Assembly: GCA_024277115.1 (NCBI GenBank)
Contig: JAJRVW010000125.1
Coordinates: 1-63,013 of the forward strand
DNA: 63,013 nucleotides
Direction: 5' to 3'
Source of the DNA: Calditrichota bacterium
Lineage (GTDB): Bacteria; Calditrichota; Calditrichia; Calditrichales; J004
Shown: one piece after another, positions 48,838-58,896 of the stretch
Numbering within the stretch: the first letter of the stretch is position 1
How the letters are laid out: each line of letters opens with the position of its first letter
Program-made: the position numbers and the translations under genes
Notes under the pieces: generated by a model
What the model saw: the letters and a program-made list of their open reading frames with translations, nothing else
Told to the model about the DNA's origin: nothing
Databases searched by the model: none

Positions 48838-51039
48838 ATGAAACTCAACAACATGAAAATTAAATCAAAGGTATTGGTGATTTTTCTACCTGTTATTATA
48901 GTGATGATATTAATTGGTATGTGGACTATTAATATGATTACAAAAAGTGCCCTCAATAAAAACCTGGAAAAATCAGTTGAGATTGTAAGTAATATAGCTT
49001 CCGGAGCCGTAAAAACCGGGTTGGAATTTGCTGATAATGAAACAATTGCTGAGGCTCTGAAATATTTTAAAAGTGATGAGCAAATATCTTTTATTCGTGT
49101 GAAAAACAATGTCGATGAGACAGTCTTTTTCTTCAGAAGAGAAGGTTATCCAAAAATAGCATCAAATAAATCCGGAGAGCAGGAAGACAATGATTATGAA
49201 TTTTTCAGCTCAAAACCAGTTATGTCTGGCACTGAAGAAATAGGTACTGTATATGTAGGGATTTCGCTTGAGGCGAGGGATGCCGCGCTCAGTTTTGCGA
49301 ATACAATTTTAAATGTTTTATCTATTGTCGGTGTTCTCGTTTTAGCTGCTTTGATATTGTTTATGGCCACCCGCTTTTCAAAGCCCATCCAGGGACTTGC
49401 AGAAATAGCAGAGAAATTAAGTGACGGGGATGTTCAGCAATAAATTGAGTTTCATAGCGGGGACGAGTTAGGTATTCTGGCCGATTCCTTCAGGAAGATT
49501 GTTGCTGCCCAGCGTGAAAAAGCACATGTTGCCAATGAGATAGCACGTGGAAATATGAACGTCGAGCTTTCTCAAATCAATAAACAGGATAGCCTTGGCA
49601 ATGCTATGAATACGATGAAAGAACGGATTCAAGCAATGGTGAACGAAGTACAAAATTTGGTAGAAAGTGCTGTTGAAGGCGATCTGAAAAAACGGGCGGA
49701 TGCCACAAACCATCAGGGTGATTTTTATGAAATTATCAGTGGGATCAATCGTATTTTAGATGCGGTTGTAGAGCCAATGTCGGTCACGGCCGATTACATT
49801 CAACAAATTGGGGCAGGGCATATTCCTGAAAAGGTTGACCAGAATTTTAAAGGTGATTTTAAAGTTGTTGAAGACAATTTGAATATGTGTATTTCGTCGA
49901 TCAATGCATTAATTACGGATTCCAGAACATTAGCGGAAGCAGCAATTGCCGGGAATTTAAGTGTAAGGGTAGATGAAGATAACCATAATGGTGATTATGC
50001 TAAAATTATGGATGGTTTAAATAATACAATGGAGGCTGTGGTCAGGCCAATTAATGAAGCAAAAATTGTATTAGATGAGATGGCCAATGGTAACCTTACA
50101 TTTACAATGGATGGTGAGTTTAATGGTGATCATGCAAAAATAAAAACAGCTCTTAATAACTCGATACATTCTATCAATGAAATTTTGAGCCAGGTTGAAG
50201 TTGCAGTGGAAAAGGTTGGGATTGGATCAAAGCAGGTTTCAGAAACAAGTCAGTCTGTTTCGCAGGGGGCTTCGGATCAGGCAAGTTCTATGGAAGAAAT
50301 TAGCGCATCTATGGTCGAGATTGGCCAACAGTCTAGGCAAAATGCCGAAAATGCCGAAAATGCCAATAATATTTCGCTCAAATCGCGCAGCGCAGCCGAG
50401 GAAGGCAACTCACAGATGAATGAAATGTTGGAAGCGATGGAAAAGATCAATAAATCATCGGTAGAGATTTCGCGCATTATAAAGGTAATTGATGAGATAG
50501 CATTCCAAACTAATTTATTAGCCCTTAATGCAGCTGTAGAAGCAGCCCGTGCAGGTGTACATGGCAAAGGCTTTGCAGTGGTTGCCGAAGAAGTGCGTAA
50601 CCTTGCACAAAGAAGCTCGAAAGCTGCCGAAGAAACAACGGAATTGATTGAGGAATCGGTAAACAATGTAAAGAATGGTGCTGAAATTGCCGGTAAAACA
50701 GCCGATGCAATTAATCGAATTATCGAGGGTATCGGACAATCCACCGACCTTATAGCGGAAATAAATACATCCTCCCAAGAACAGGTTCAAGGGATTGACC
50801 AGGTTAGTACAGCATTGCAGCAGATAGATAAAGTAACGCAATCCAACACATCGTATGCCGAGGAGAGTGCAGCAGCAGCCAGTGAGCTCACCATCGAAGC
50901 AGAGCATCTAAGAAAAATGTTACAACGTTTTCAGCTTAATAAAAATATTGGTGCTGCAGGTGGCGGATATGGGAATAATAACTTAGAAGAATTTGCTTTT
51001 GAACAAGGTGAAGATTTGGATTTTGGGAACAACTTTTAG
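48838..51039 (+). pseudogene. Membrane chemoreceptor with repeated HAMP domains, interrupted by an in-frame TAA
   Basis: The frame from 48838 encodes a transmembrane helix (VLVIFLPVIIVMILIGMWTI), a periplasmic domain of about 120 residues, a second membrane helix and the start of HAMP (PIQGLAEIAEKLSDGDVQQ), then TAA at 49441-49443 (codon 202). It continues in the same frame with [18 protein letters not shown], at least three more HAMP-like units (about 215-445) and a full signalling domain with [20 protein letters not shown]. The stop is one change from AAA or GAA, and K or E is expected there. Translation restarting at 49555 would give a soluble receptor. Confidence 0.8.
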
Positions 51040-51053
51040 GATAATGCCTGATT

Positions 51054-51905
51054 ATGAATGAACTAACCGCCATCTCCGATCTTTCCATATCATCGCGGGA
51101 ATACGAATTAATATCTAGGCTTGTTTACGATCGCTTTGGTATTAATCTTGGGAGTAAAAAGCAGTCATTAGTGTCTAACCGTTTACGGAAAGTACTGATA
51201 GAAAATAAGTTTTCCAGTTTTAAGGCATACTATGAGCATATTCTTAATGATAAAAGTGGCGCAAGTTTAGATATTCTTATAAACAAAATATCAACAAACC
51301 TTACCTATTTCGCACGTGAGCAAGAACATTTTAACTATTTAAAAGATACGGTCCTGCCGGAGCTTTTTTATAGGCCGGAGATAGCCAGGGATAACTCACT
51401 TCGGATTTGGTGCGCCGGTTGTTCTACAGGTGAAGAAGCCTATACGCTGTCCATGGTTATGCACGAGGCCGCAGGCGGCAGTAGGTCAAAATGGAAATTA
51501 GATGTACTTGCAACCGACATATCGGCGCGTGCCCTTAAGATAGCAGAAAGTGGTATTTATAAAGATGAAAATGTTGAGAAGATGCAAACCAACATAAAAC
51601 ATAAATATTTTCAGAAAACGGATACGGGCGATTGGATTGTAACAAATGAAGTCCGTAATAAAGTTTTATTTAGACGTTTAAACTTAATGCGCAGCCAATT
51701 TCCATTTAAGAAGAAGTTTCATTCCATTTTTTGTAGAAATGTAATGATCTATTTTGATACACCAACGCGTGAAGAATTGGTCAAAAAATTTAGCGCAAAT
51801 TTAATTGATGAAGGCTACCTTTTTATAGGACACTCCGAGAGCCTGGGCAGGGCAAATCCTTATTTTGATTATATCCGCCCGGCTGTATATAGAAAGAAAG
51901 CATAA
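51054..51905 (+). CDS. cheR: Chemotaxis protein methyltransferase CheR
   Basis: 283 residues. The N-terminal helical domain is followed by the SAM-binding LRIWCAGCSTGEEAYTLSMV, VLATDISARAL and FHSIFCRNVMIYFD. It methylates receptor glutamates. Its stop and the cheB ATG share one base (TAATG). Confidence 0.97.
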   Translation: MNELTAISDLSISSREYELISRLVYDRFGINLGSKKQSLVSNRLRKVLIENKFSSFKAYYEHILNDKSGASLDILINKISTNLTYFAREQEHFNYLKDTVLPELFYRPEIARDNSLRIWCAGCSTGEEAYTLSMVMHEAAGGSRSKWKLDVLATDISARALKIAESGIYKDENVEKMQTNIKHKYFQKTDTGDWIVTNEVRNKVLFRRLNLMRSQFPFKKKFHSIFCRNVMIYFDTPTREELVKKFSANLIDEGYLFIGHSESLGRANPYFDYIRPAVYRKKA

Positions 51906-52966
51906 TGCATAATAATACCCGTGTATTGGTCGTTGACGACTCAGCAATAGTTAGAAATATATTATCTCGAGGACTTTCGATGAATGAAGGGATAGAAGTA
52001 GTTGGCGCTGCAAGCGACCCATATAAAGCGCGCGATATGATTGTGAAACTCCGGCCGGATGTGTTAACATTGGATGTTGAGATGCCCCGTATGGATGGTT
52101 TACAATTTCTAAAAAAACTTATGCCACAATACCCAATGCCTGTTGTAATGGTTAGCTCATTAACCGAGTCAGGATCGAGTATTACACTAGATGCCCTCTC
52201 GGCTGGTGCCGTAGATTTTGTGTGCAAACCCTCAAGTAATTTAAAAACCGGCCTGATGGGCATGATGAAAGAGTTGTCAGAAAAAGTAGTTACTGCGTCC
52301 CATGTTGATGTATCTAATTATAAAAACCATGCTAGCAGCAAAATGCCAAATAAACTGGCTGTACAGAATGGACATTATCTGGATAGCACTCTCATCACAA
52401 TTGGCGCCTCCACCGGTGGTACCGAAGCATTACGGCGAATAATTACAACATTACCGGCAAACTATCCGGGAATAGTAGTTGTGCAACACATGCCTGAAAA
52501 ATTTACAAAAATGTTTGCGGATCGGTTAAACGAGCAATCAAAACTTTATGTTAAAGAAGCAGTCTCCGGTGAAGAAGTAGAAAAGGGGAAAGTACTTATT
52601 GCCCCCGGTGGTTTACAAACACAAATATTAAAAAGCGGAAGTACCTACAAAGTGGTTTGCCGGGCCGGACAAAAAATATGTGGGCACAGGCCGTCTGTGG
52701 ATGTATTATTTAGATCGGCAGCACGCTTTGCAGGGAAAAATGCCATTGGGATAATGTTAACGGGAATGGGAAGTGACGGTGCGGATGCAATGATTAAGAT
52801 GAGAGAAGTTGGTGCACGTACCTTTGCACAGGACGAAAATACTTCAGTTGTATTTGGTATGCCAAAAGAAGCGTATGAAAGAGGCGGTGCAGAGGAACTG
52901 GTGGCTCTGGAACATATTCCGAATAAGATTAAAGCGCTATTAGAGGAAAGAAAAGAATGGAAGTAG
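51905..52966 (+). CDS. cheB: Chemotaxis methylesterase/deamidase CheB
   Basis: 353 residues. REC (LVVDDSAIVRNILS, LTLDVEMPRMDG) is joined to the esterase domain, with the catalytic serine in IGASTGGTEAL, histidine in VVQHMPEKF and aspartate in GMGSDGADAM. It removes receptor methyl groups when phosphorylated by CheA. The end overlaps cheD by 10 bases. Confidence 0.97.
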   Translation: MHNNTRVLVVDDSAIVRNILSRGLSMNEGIEVVGAASDPYKARDMIVKLRPDVLTLDVEMPRMDGLQFLKKLMPQYPMPVVMVSSLTESGSSITLDALSAGAVDFVCKPSSNLKTGLMGMMKELSEKVVTASHVDVSNYKNHASSKMPNKLAVQNGHYLDSTLITIGASTGGTEALRRIITTLPANYPGIVVVQHMPEKFTKMFADRLNEQSKLYVKEAVSGEEVEKGKVLIAPGGLQTQILKSGSTYKVVCRAGQKICGHRPSVDVLFRSAARFAGKNAIGIMLTGMGSDGADAMIKMREVGARTFAQDENTSVVFGMPKEAYERGGAEELVALEHIPNKIKALLEERKEWK

Positions 52967-53442
52967 TCAATGTAGGTGTTGGTGAGATAGGTGTTTCAAA
53001 TGTACCGGATACAATGGTAAAAACGTATGCCCTTGGCTCGTGCATCGCCTTAATTATGGTTGCCCCAAAACTTAACGCGGTCGGCCTGGCACATATTGCC
53101 CTTCCGGACTCGAGCTTTGCAAACGGTAAGGCCAAGGCGCTACCGGGTTATTTTGCCGACCTGGCCATACCTGAGTTAATTGAAAAATTTAAAAAACTGG
53201 GTGTTAAAAAGAATTCTGAAGTAATTGTAAAGATGACCGGTGGCGCAAAAATAATGGATCCTGAAGGCCGTTTTAATATTGGCAAAAGGAACGCCCTTGC
53301 CACAAAAAAGATTTTATGGAAATATAAACTGGGGGCCATCGCAGAAGACATCGGTAAAAATTTTAGCCGTACTGTAAGTGTTAATGTTGATTCTGGAGAA
53401 ATAACAATAACATCGCCCGGAAGAGGGCAATGGAATATTTAA
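52957..53442 (+). CDS. cheD: Chemoreceptor deamidase CheD
   Basis: 161 residues. The Cys and His of the deamidase site are in YALGSCIALIM and GLAHIALPDS, with KMTGGAKIM further on. CheD deamidates receptor glutamines and in some species binds a CheC-type phosphatase. The CheX-like gene is two genes away, which fits. Confidence 0.95.
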   Translation: MEVVNVGVGEIGVSNVPDTMVKTYALGSCIALIMVAPKLNAVGLAHIALPDSSFANGKAKALPGYFADLAIPELIEKFKKLGVKKNSEVIVKMTGGAKIMDPEGRFNIGKRNALATKKILWKYKLGAIAEDIGKNFSRTVSVNVDSGEITITSPGRGQWNI

Positions 53443-53464
53443 TTAGGTTTTAAGAGGAAATAGT

Positions 53465-53848
53465 ATGAACCAAGTTCTAATCGTAGATGATTCTACAATG
53501 GCGCGGGCATTAATTAAGCGGAGCCTTGAAATCTGTGGGTTTGAAAACTTGCAGGTCAGCGAGGCCATCGATGGTTTAAATGCCCTGGAGATTTTAAAAG
53601 AAAAATCTTTTGATCTGGTCTTTTCTGATTTGGATATGCCAAAACTTGATGGCGAGGGATTGTTGAAACGGATTAAAAGCTCACCAAAATTAAATCATAT
53701 TCCCGTTGTAATAATTTCCAGTAAAACCAATTCCGCGACGGAGCGAAAACTGATAGCTGATTATGCAGAAGCAGTGCTATCAAAACCATTATCAATCCCG
53801 TTATTAAATAATGTCTTAGAAAATTCACTAAATCTTGAAAAAATTTAA
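53465..53848 (+). CDS. CheY-like response regulator
   Basis: 127 residues, REC only: LIVDDSTMARALIKRSL, the acceptor in LVFSDLDMPKLDG, the VVIISSK switch Ser, and SKP. It sits between cheD and the CheX-like gene and has AGAGGAAA upstream. A motor-binding or phosphate-sink role cannot be distinguished. Confidence 0.93.
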   Translation: MNQVLIVDDSTMARALIKRSLEICGFENLQVSEAIDGLNALEILKEKSFDLVFSDLDMPKLDGEGLLKRIKSSPKLNHIPVVIISSKTNSATERKLIADYAEAVLSKPLSIPLLNNVLENSLNLEKI

Positions 53849-53857
53849 GGTGCTAAA

Positions 53858-54325
53858 ATGAGTTATGAATTGGATCAAATAAGTGAAGAATTGACAGATG
53901 CCGTTTCCGAAGCATTTGAAAATATGTTTTTTGCAGATATAGAGAACTGTCAGGATTTAGAGTCCATCGAAACAGAGAAGGATTCATATCTGATTTCTGT
54001 CGATACACTGCTCCCTTTTAGCGGTAATGTTGGCTTGGTTATCGAAAAGGAATATTCTGAAGAAATTGTAATGGATATGACTGGTGGCGATGTTGAGGAG
54101 ATTAATAAAGAAATGATTGATGATGCCATGGCCGAAATAGGAAATACAATTGTTGGCCGGTTTCTCTCACGCATTGTTCCCGAAGACGAAGAATTTAGTT
54201 TGGGCTTTCCCGAGTGTTTGGAATGGGATTCAAATCCGGAGTATAGCATAAAATCGGAAAATACAAGGCTATTCTCGTTAGAAATGGAAGAGACCTGTGT
54301 TTATTGCATCTTGAGTAAAAACTAG
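53858..54325 (+). CDS. cheX: CheX/CheC-like chemotaxis phosphatase
   Basis: 155 residues. The phosphatase helix pattern E-x2-N is seen in DDAMAEIGNTIVGRF, after VMDMTGGDVEEINKEM. The size is that of CheX, which has one active-site helix; CheC has two. It would dephosphorylate CheY-P. Co-occurrence with CheZ in one cluster is notable. Confidence 0.75.
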   Translation: MSYELDQISEELTDAVSEAFENMFFADIENCQDLESIETEKDSYLISVDTLLPFSGNVGLVIEKEYSEEIVMDMTGGDVEEINKEMIDDAMAEIGNTIVGRFLSRIVPEDEEFSLGFPECLEWDSNPEYSIKSENTRLFSLEMEETCVYCILSKN

Positions 54326-54446
54326 ATGAAAAATGAAAGTGAGAAGAATCTTTGCAAAATAGGGGAGAATCCACACTTTAATTATATTTCACAGTTAATA
54401 AGACGAATACAAATAAAAAATACTTATATCCTTGGAAAGGGGAAAA

Positions 54447-54824
54447 ATGATGGAAGGTAAAAAAGTCATTTTTGTCGAAGATTCGCCTACGATGAGGCGA
54501 ATTATTATGAACTCATTAAAAAAGATTGGAATTGAAGATGTAACTGAAGCTGAAAATGGTGTAGACGCCCTTGATAAGATGGGCGATGCAAGCTGGGATA
54601 TGGTTATTACAGATTGGAATATGCCCGAGATGAATGGCGAAGAGCTTGTAAGGGAGCTCCGTGGCAAAGACCAATACAAAGATATGCCAATTTTAATGAT
54701 TACTACACGTGGGATGCAGGATGATGTGATGACCGCAATTAAAATGGGTGTTAACGGGTATGTTGTAAAACCTTTTACACCAGAAATATTGAAAAAGAAG
54801 ATAGGTGAGATTTTTACTTCGTAA
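54447..54824 (+). CDS. cheY: CheY chemotaxis response regulator
   Basis: About 125 residues closely like CheY: VIFVEDSPTMRRIIMNSLKK, VITDWNMPEMNG, LMITTRG and VVKPFTPE. The ATG at 54447 (or 54450) is preferred over the TTG at 54432 because AAAGGGG is five to eight bases upstream. It precedes cheZ by 14 bases, so this is the best candidate for the motor-binding CheY. Confidence 0.93.
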   Translation: MMEGKKVIFVEDSPTMRRIIMNSLKKIGIEDVTEAENGVDALDKMGDASWDMVITDWNMPEMNGEELVRELRGKDQYKDMPILMITTRGMQDDVMTAIKMGVNGYVVKPFTPEILKKKIGEIFTS

Positions 54825-54838
54825 AGGAAGGTTGAATA

Positions 54839-55486
54839 ATGAAAAAGATTAAAAGTCTGGATGATGTACTTAACCATATTGAGGAACTTCGCGAAACGAT
54901 TCGATTTAGTGACGACCTTTTCCCTTTAGTGAAAGATTTGTTCATATTTTTAAAGGATATGATTCCATTACTTATGGAAGCAAATGTCTCTATAAAAGAA
55001 AGTACATCGCGTATACCTACAGCAACAGATAATATTGATAATGTTTCCAAAATGACCGAAAATTCGACCAATCAGGTGTTGGACTCCATTGATACAATAA
55101 CAGGGAAATTAGAAGCATTGGGCGAAATGATTAAATCCAAGAACGAAAGCAAGGACCCAACAGATCTTATCAAGGAAATTTCTGATATGGCCAATGAGAT
55201 GGTTTTTGCCTTTCAATTCCAGGACATAACTACCCAAAAGTTAGAACACACAAGTCGAATTCTAAAGACGGTTCATGATAAATTTAGCATCCTTTTTAAG
55301 TCTTTTGAATCCATGCGGATGAACAGTTCTATGGGCAGTGACGTGGCCATGGCGTTGGAAGCTGAGTTTAATAAAAATGCAGTTAATGAAGAGGTGCGTA
55401 AAAAAGAATTTGAAGAGCAGACAAAAGATATAATGCACCATACCACAGCTGTATCTCAGGATGATATTGATAGTCTCTTTAAATAA
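54839..55486 (+). CDS. cheZ: CheY-P phosphatase CheZ
   Basis: 215 residues, long helices. The catalytic region FQFQDITTQKLEHTSRIL corresponds to the QDFQDLTGQ block of enteric CheZ with its catalytic Gln. The C-terminal AVSQDDIDSLFK, after a flexible linker, matches the CheY-binding tail (QDQVDDLLDSLGF-type). It follows cheY. CheZ is best known in proteobacteria but occurs more widely. Confidence 0.85.
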   Translation: MKKIKSLDDVLNHIEELRETIRFSDDLFPLVKDLFIFLKDMIPLLMEANVSIKESTSRIPTATDNIDNVSKMTENSTNQVLDSIDTITGKLEALGEMIKSKNESKDPTDLIKEISDMANEMVFAFQFQDITTQKLEHTSRILKTVHDKFSILFKSFESMRMNSSMGSDVAMALEAEFNKNAVNEEVRKKEFEEQTKDIMHHTTAVSQDDIDSLFK

Positions 55487-55501
55487 GTATAAGGATGTTA
55501 G

Positions 55502-55774
55502 ATGAGCGTATTTGATGAATTAACAATCGACGACCAATTAAAAGTATTTAAAGCAAAAAAAGACAAACGACCAAGTTCGATCATTAAGAAAAGTAATGTT
55601 CAACTTGCCGGTTCCTCTGTAAAAATTAACCCTTACGAGAACTCACATATTCCGGTAAATAAAGGAAAGATAACCCCTTTAACAGATAATGATGAGATTA
55701 TCGGGTTTATTTATGAATGTTCGTGTGGCGAAATTGCCAAAGTTGTTTTTGATTTCGATGAATCCTTCAGTTAA
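55502..55774 (+). CDS. Small hypothetical protein of the chemotaxis operon
   Basis: 90 residues, basic N-terminal half and acidic end. It has CSCGE near residue 77; two cysteines could hold a metal or be fortuitous. It follows cheZ by 15 bases and precedes a terminator, so it belongs to the same transcript. No family is recognised. Confidence 0.6.
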   Translation: MSVFDELTIDDQLKVFKAKKDKRPSSIIKKSNVQLAGSSVKINPYENSHIPVNKGKITPLTDNDEIIGFIYECSCGEIAKVVFDFDESFS

Positions 55775-55839
55775 TGACAATCATATAAAATGTTCTTAAT
55801 AGGGGTAATTCTGTCCCTCGGTATCCAATAATATCAAAG

Positions 55840-55890
55840 AGAGACCTCACCGTGTTCTACGGGAGTAAGAATAAAGGTCTCTTATTTTGT
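55840..55890 (+). terminator. Probable terminator closing the chemotaxis operon
   Basis: AGAGACCT (55840-55847) and AGGTCTCT (55875-55882) pair perfectly, followed by TATTTTGTTG. The loop is long, so it is only moderately convincing. Confidence 0.55.
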
Positions 55891-56009
55891 TGTTCAAATA
55901 AGCTGCTAAAAATGAAGATTTCGATTATTAAATAATAACAAATAGATTTTTTAATCCGAATATAAAAATATTAGTCAAGGACAACATTTATTTCTGATAG
56001 CAAATTATT

Positions 56010-57421
56010 GTGAATTCAATAAAACTAAATATTTCTCCGGACAAACTATCCGCTTACCTTACTATTTCAACAGGAACTGAAAATTTTCCTTCACCTGAAG
56101 TTATTTTAAGTTATTTAGCTAAAAACAATATTATTAGCGGAATAAATTCTTCTCTCATATCCGATATATGTGATAAAAAAGAACCTGTTCGCTCAATCCT
56201 AATTGCCGAAGGTACAAAACCTGTTGGTAAGCTAAATTGGCACGTAGTAGTCGATAACCCACACAAACCAACAATAACCAGCGCAAATCGGGCAGATTTT
56301 AAAAAACTTGCCTCATATCAATTTGTTGAAAAAGGAACACATATTGTCAGCCGTGATGAATCGGCAGTTCCAGTTTCCGGTCAAACAGTAACCGGGGAAC
56401 AAATAGAAATTGAATCTCATGATCTTGATTTTCCTGAATTTGAAAACCTTTCACTTTCAGAAGACAAGAAGACATTATTTGCTCTAATTTCCGGATATAT
56501 AAGGTGGGCAGACAATAAACTGATTATCGAAGCAGTACTTCATATAAAAGGGGATGTTGATTACAGCACGGGTAACTTAAAACTAAAAGGCGCTGTGATT
56601 ATTGATGGCGATGTCCGCTCCGGATTTAAAGTAGAGACAGCTGGCTCGATCTCTATCGCCGGGAGTGTGGATGCGGCCGATCTTTTTTCTCAAAATGGGG
56701 ATATTATAATTGGACAAGGTGTTTTAGGACAAGGCCGTGCAAAAATTTTATGTGGTGGTACATTACGGTGTGGCTTTATGCAAGACGCAAATATCGCCGT
56801 ACAAAAAGATGTTATAATTGAGAAATATGCACTGAACTGTGTCATTTCCTCGGGCGGCTATATCCGGGCAAGTAAAAAAACAGCTTAATCCGAGGTGGAA
56901 TCTTAACGGCCGAAAAAGGGATCGAGTTATATGATGTTGGCTCTGAGAGGGGGACACCGACCGAACTAAAAATCCGTAACTATTCCGATGGTGAGTCCCA
57001 ATCGCAACTTTGGAAACTAAACCGCGAAAAAACAAGCTATAATTTACGCCTTTCCTCTTTAAAGAAACGTCAGGACTTTTTATTGATTCTTAAGCGTGGG
57101 ACGGAAAATCTATCAAATGAAAAAATGGCTGAACTAATATTTATTGAAAAAGAAATGACCCGGTTAAAGAGCAAGCTCGATGCATTGGCCGGTGAGGAGG
57201 TACGTTTGCAAAAAGAATCATCAATACAAACTATAAAAAAAGAAATTTTTATTTATGGTAAGATGTATAAAAATGTACGTGTAGATATTGGCGGGGCACA
57301 TTTTATTTGCCCATATACAAAAACGAATGCAAAGCTGGCAAATTTTAAAGAAGAGATTATTGTCGAATCATTAAGGGCCCAAAGTTCTCCTGAATACGAT
57401 ATTTATGTACCTAATGAATAA
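56010..57421 (+). pseudogene. FapA/DUF342 family protein, frameshift at an A7 run
   Basis: The N-terminal frame (56010-56888, GTG start) contains the beta-helix of a DUF342 protein: VIIDGDVRSGFKVETAGSIS and IIGQGVLGQGRAKILCGG. It stops after ASKKTA. The expected rest, LIRGGILTAEKGIELYDVGS and a coiled coil (NEKMAELIFIEKEMTRLKSK), is in the -1 frame to 57421. One added A in the A7 at 56874-56880 restores it. A7 is also a possible slippage site: a -1 shift on the two AAA codons gives exactly the continuing frame. Error, mutation or slippage remain open. Confidence 0.72.
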
Positions 57422-57487
57422 ACATTTTTCAGGATTTAGAAAACAAGGTTTTGGGATCGATCAAATTAGTAATTGTGGGTAATTAAA

Positions 57488-58885
57488 ATGAATGAATACC
57501 AAGAAGAGACTCAGCCAAAATATAATATACTTATTGTGGATGATGAGCAAGACGTGCTGGACACCATAGCGGAAGCACTTACAGACCTACGCTACAAAAT
57601 TACCTGTGAACTAAATCCGGTGGATGCCTTAAAACAAATCGAAACAAATTGCTATGACATTGTATTGACCGATTTAATGATGCCTGAGATTGGTGGGATG
57701 GACCTTGTAAACGCGATTAAAGAAAAAAATGAAAACACCTTTGTGATTGTTATTACCGGCCATGCAACAATTAACAGTGCCATCGAATCCATTCATCTTG
57801 GTGTATATGATTATGTAAATAAACCGATTGATCATAAAAAACTACAAAACCTGGTTTTTCGGGCAACGGAAAATATTTCGTTACAGCGCAGGAACGTGGA
57901 GCTTCAAAAGAAAAATAAACGTATTTTAGCCAACCTTTCCTTATTGATCGATATTAGTAAAATTATTTACCAGGTCAGCGACTTACAATCGGTATTTAAG
58001 ATGGTTATCGATACGATCACAGAATATTTTAATTTATCTAAGTCTGCTATTTTTATGGAAGATGTTCAAACTGGGAAGTTTAAAATAGTATCTATGAACA
58101 ACATCGAAACAGATATAGAAAAAGTAGAATTTGAGCTGGCACAAACAATCAACGATACGCGCCTATCTAAAACGAGCGAATCGATTATTAATATAAGAAA
58201 TAATGAATTGGATATTGGGCATGTTAAAATTTCTGTAGCGAAAAACGGATGGCTCTCTCTTCATCCCATCAGCTTCCAGGATCAGGTTATGGGTTTTCTT
58301 ATGGTGCAATCGGAGCAGGAGGACACTTTTGCCTCCACGGAAATAATTAGCATGTTAAATATACTTGCCTCACAAACTGCGCCGATGATGTATTCATTAA
58401 AATTTGGAAAACAGAATAAGCCTATTTTGGAAAATGATGTTGTTTATCGCATCCGTGAGAGTATTGAAAAGGCCCGCGAGGTATTATGCCCGATTACCTT
58501 TGCTTTAATCCGGTTGGAATTAAATAGCCCTTCTGGTGATTCTTTCTCTTACCGCGATATGATCCATACAGCCCATTCATTTATTTTAAACCATATTGAA
58601 GATACGTTTGATATTCTTTGGCAATCGCAAGATACAGCATTGCTGATCATGCCGGAGGTTGATTATTTTAATGCAGAAATTTTTTGTAAAAGCCTAAAAA
58701 AAATGGCACGGTCTGAGTTTAAGGCGAAAGAAACGGGAGCGGGACTGGCCCTTCACTACGCGTGTTTGGGATATCCGGAGGCTGGTAATACGGCCCAGGA
58801 GATTACAGACCATTTATGGTCAAAAATATTGCACGAGATGCAGGCCACAAAATTTGATAGATTTGAAGAAAAAATTGCAGAATAA
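57488..58885 (+). CDS. Response regulator with GAF and degenerate GGDEF-like domain
   Basis: 465 residues. REC (ILIVDDEQDVLDTIAEAL, IVLTDLMMPEIGG, VNKPID) is followed by a coiled-coil linker, a GAF-like domain (about 160-300, LQSVFKMVIDTITEYFNLSK) and a C-terminal domain (about 325-460) with the outline of a nucleotide cyclase but no GGDEF motif. It probably acts as a signalling platform and makes no c-di-GMP itself. The ATG at 57488 is used; the TTG at 57473 is less likely. Confidence 0.8.
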   Translation: MNEYQEETQPKYNILIVDDEQDVLDTIAEALTDLRYKITCELNPVDALKQIETNCYDIVLTDLMMPEIGGMDLVNAIKEKNENTFVIVITGHATINSAIESIHLGVYDYVNKPIDHKKLQNLVFRATENISLQRRNVELQKKNKRILANLSLLIDISKIIYQVSDLQSVFKMVIDTITEYFNLSKSAIFMEDVQTGKFKIVSMNNIETDIEKVEFELAQTINDTRLSKTSESIINIRNNELDIGHVKISVAKNGWLSLHPISFQDQVMGFLMVQSEQEDTFASTEIISMLNILASQTAPMMYSLKFGKQNKPILENDVVYRIRESIEKAREVLCPITFALIRLELNSPSGDSFSYRDMIHTAHSFILNHIEDTFDILWQSQDTALLIMPEVDYFNAEIFCKSLKKMARSEFKAKETGAGLALHYACLGYPEAGNTAQEITDHLWSKILHEMQATKFDRFEEKIAE

Positions 58886-58896
58886 AAAGTTTATCC

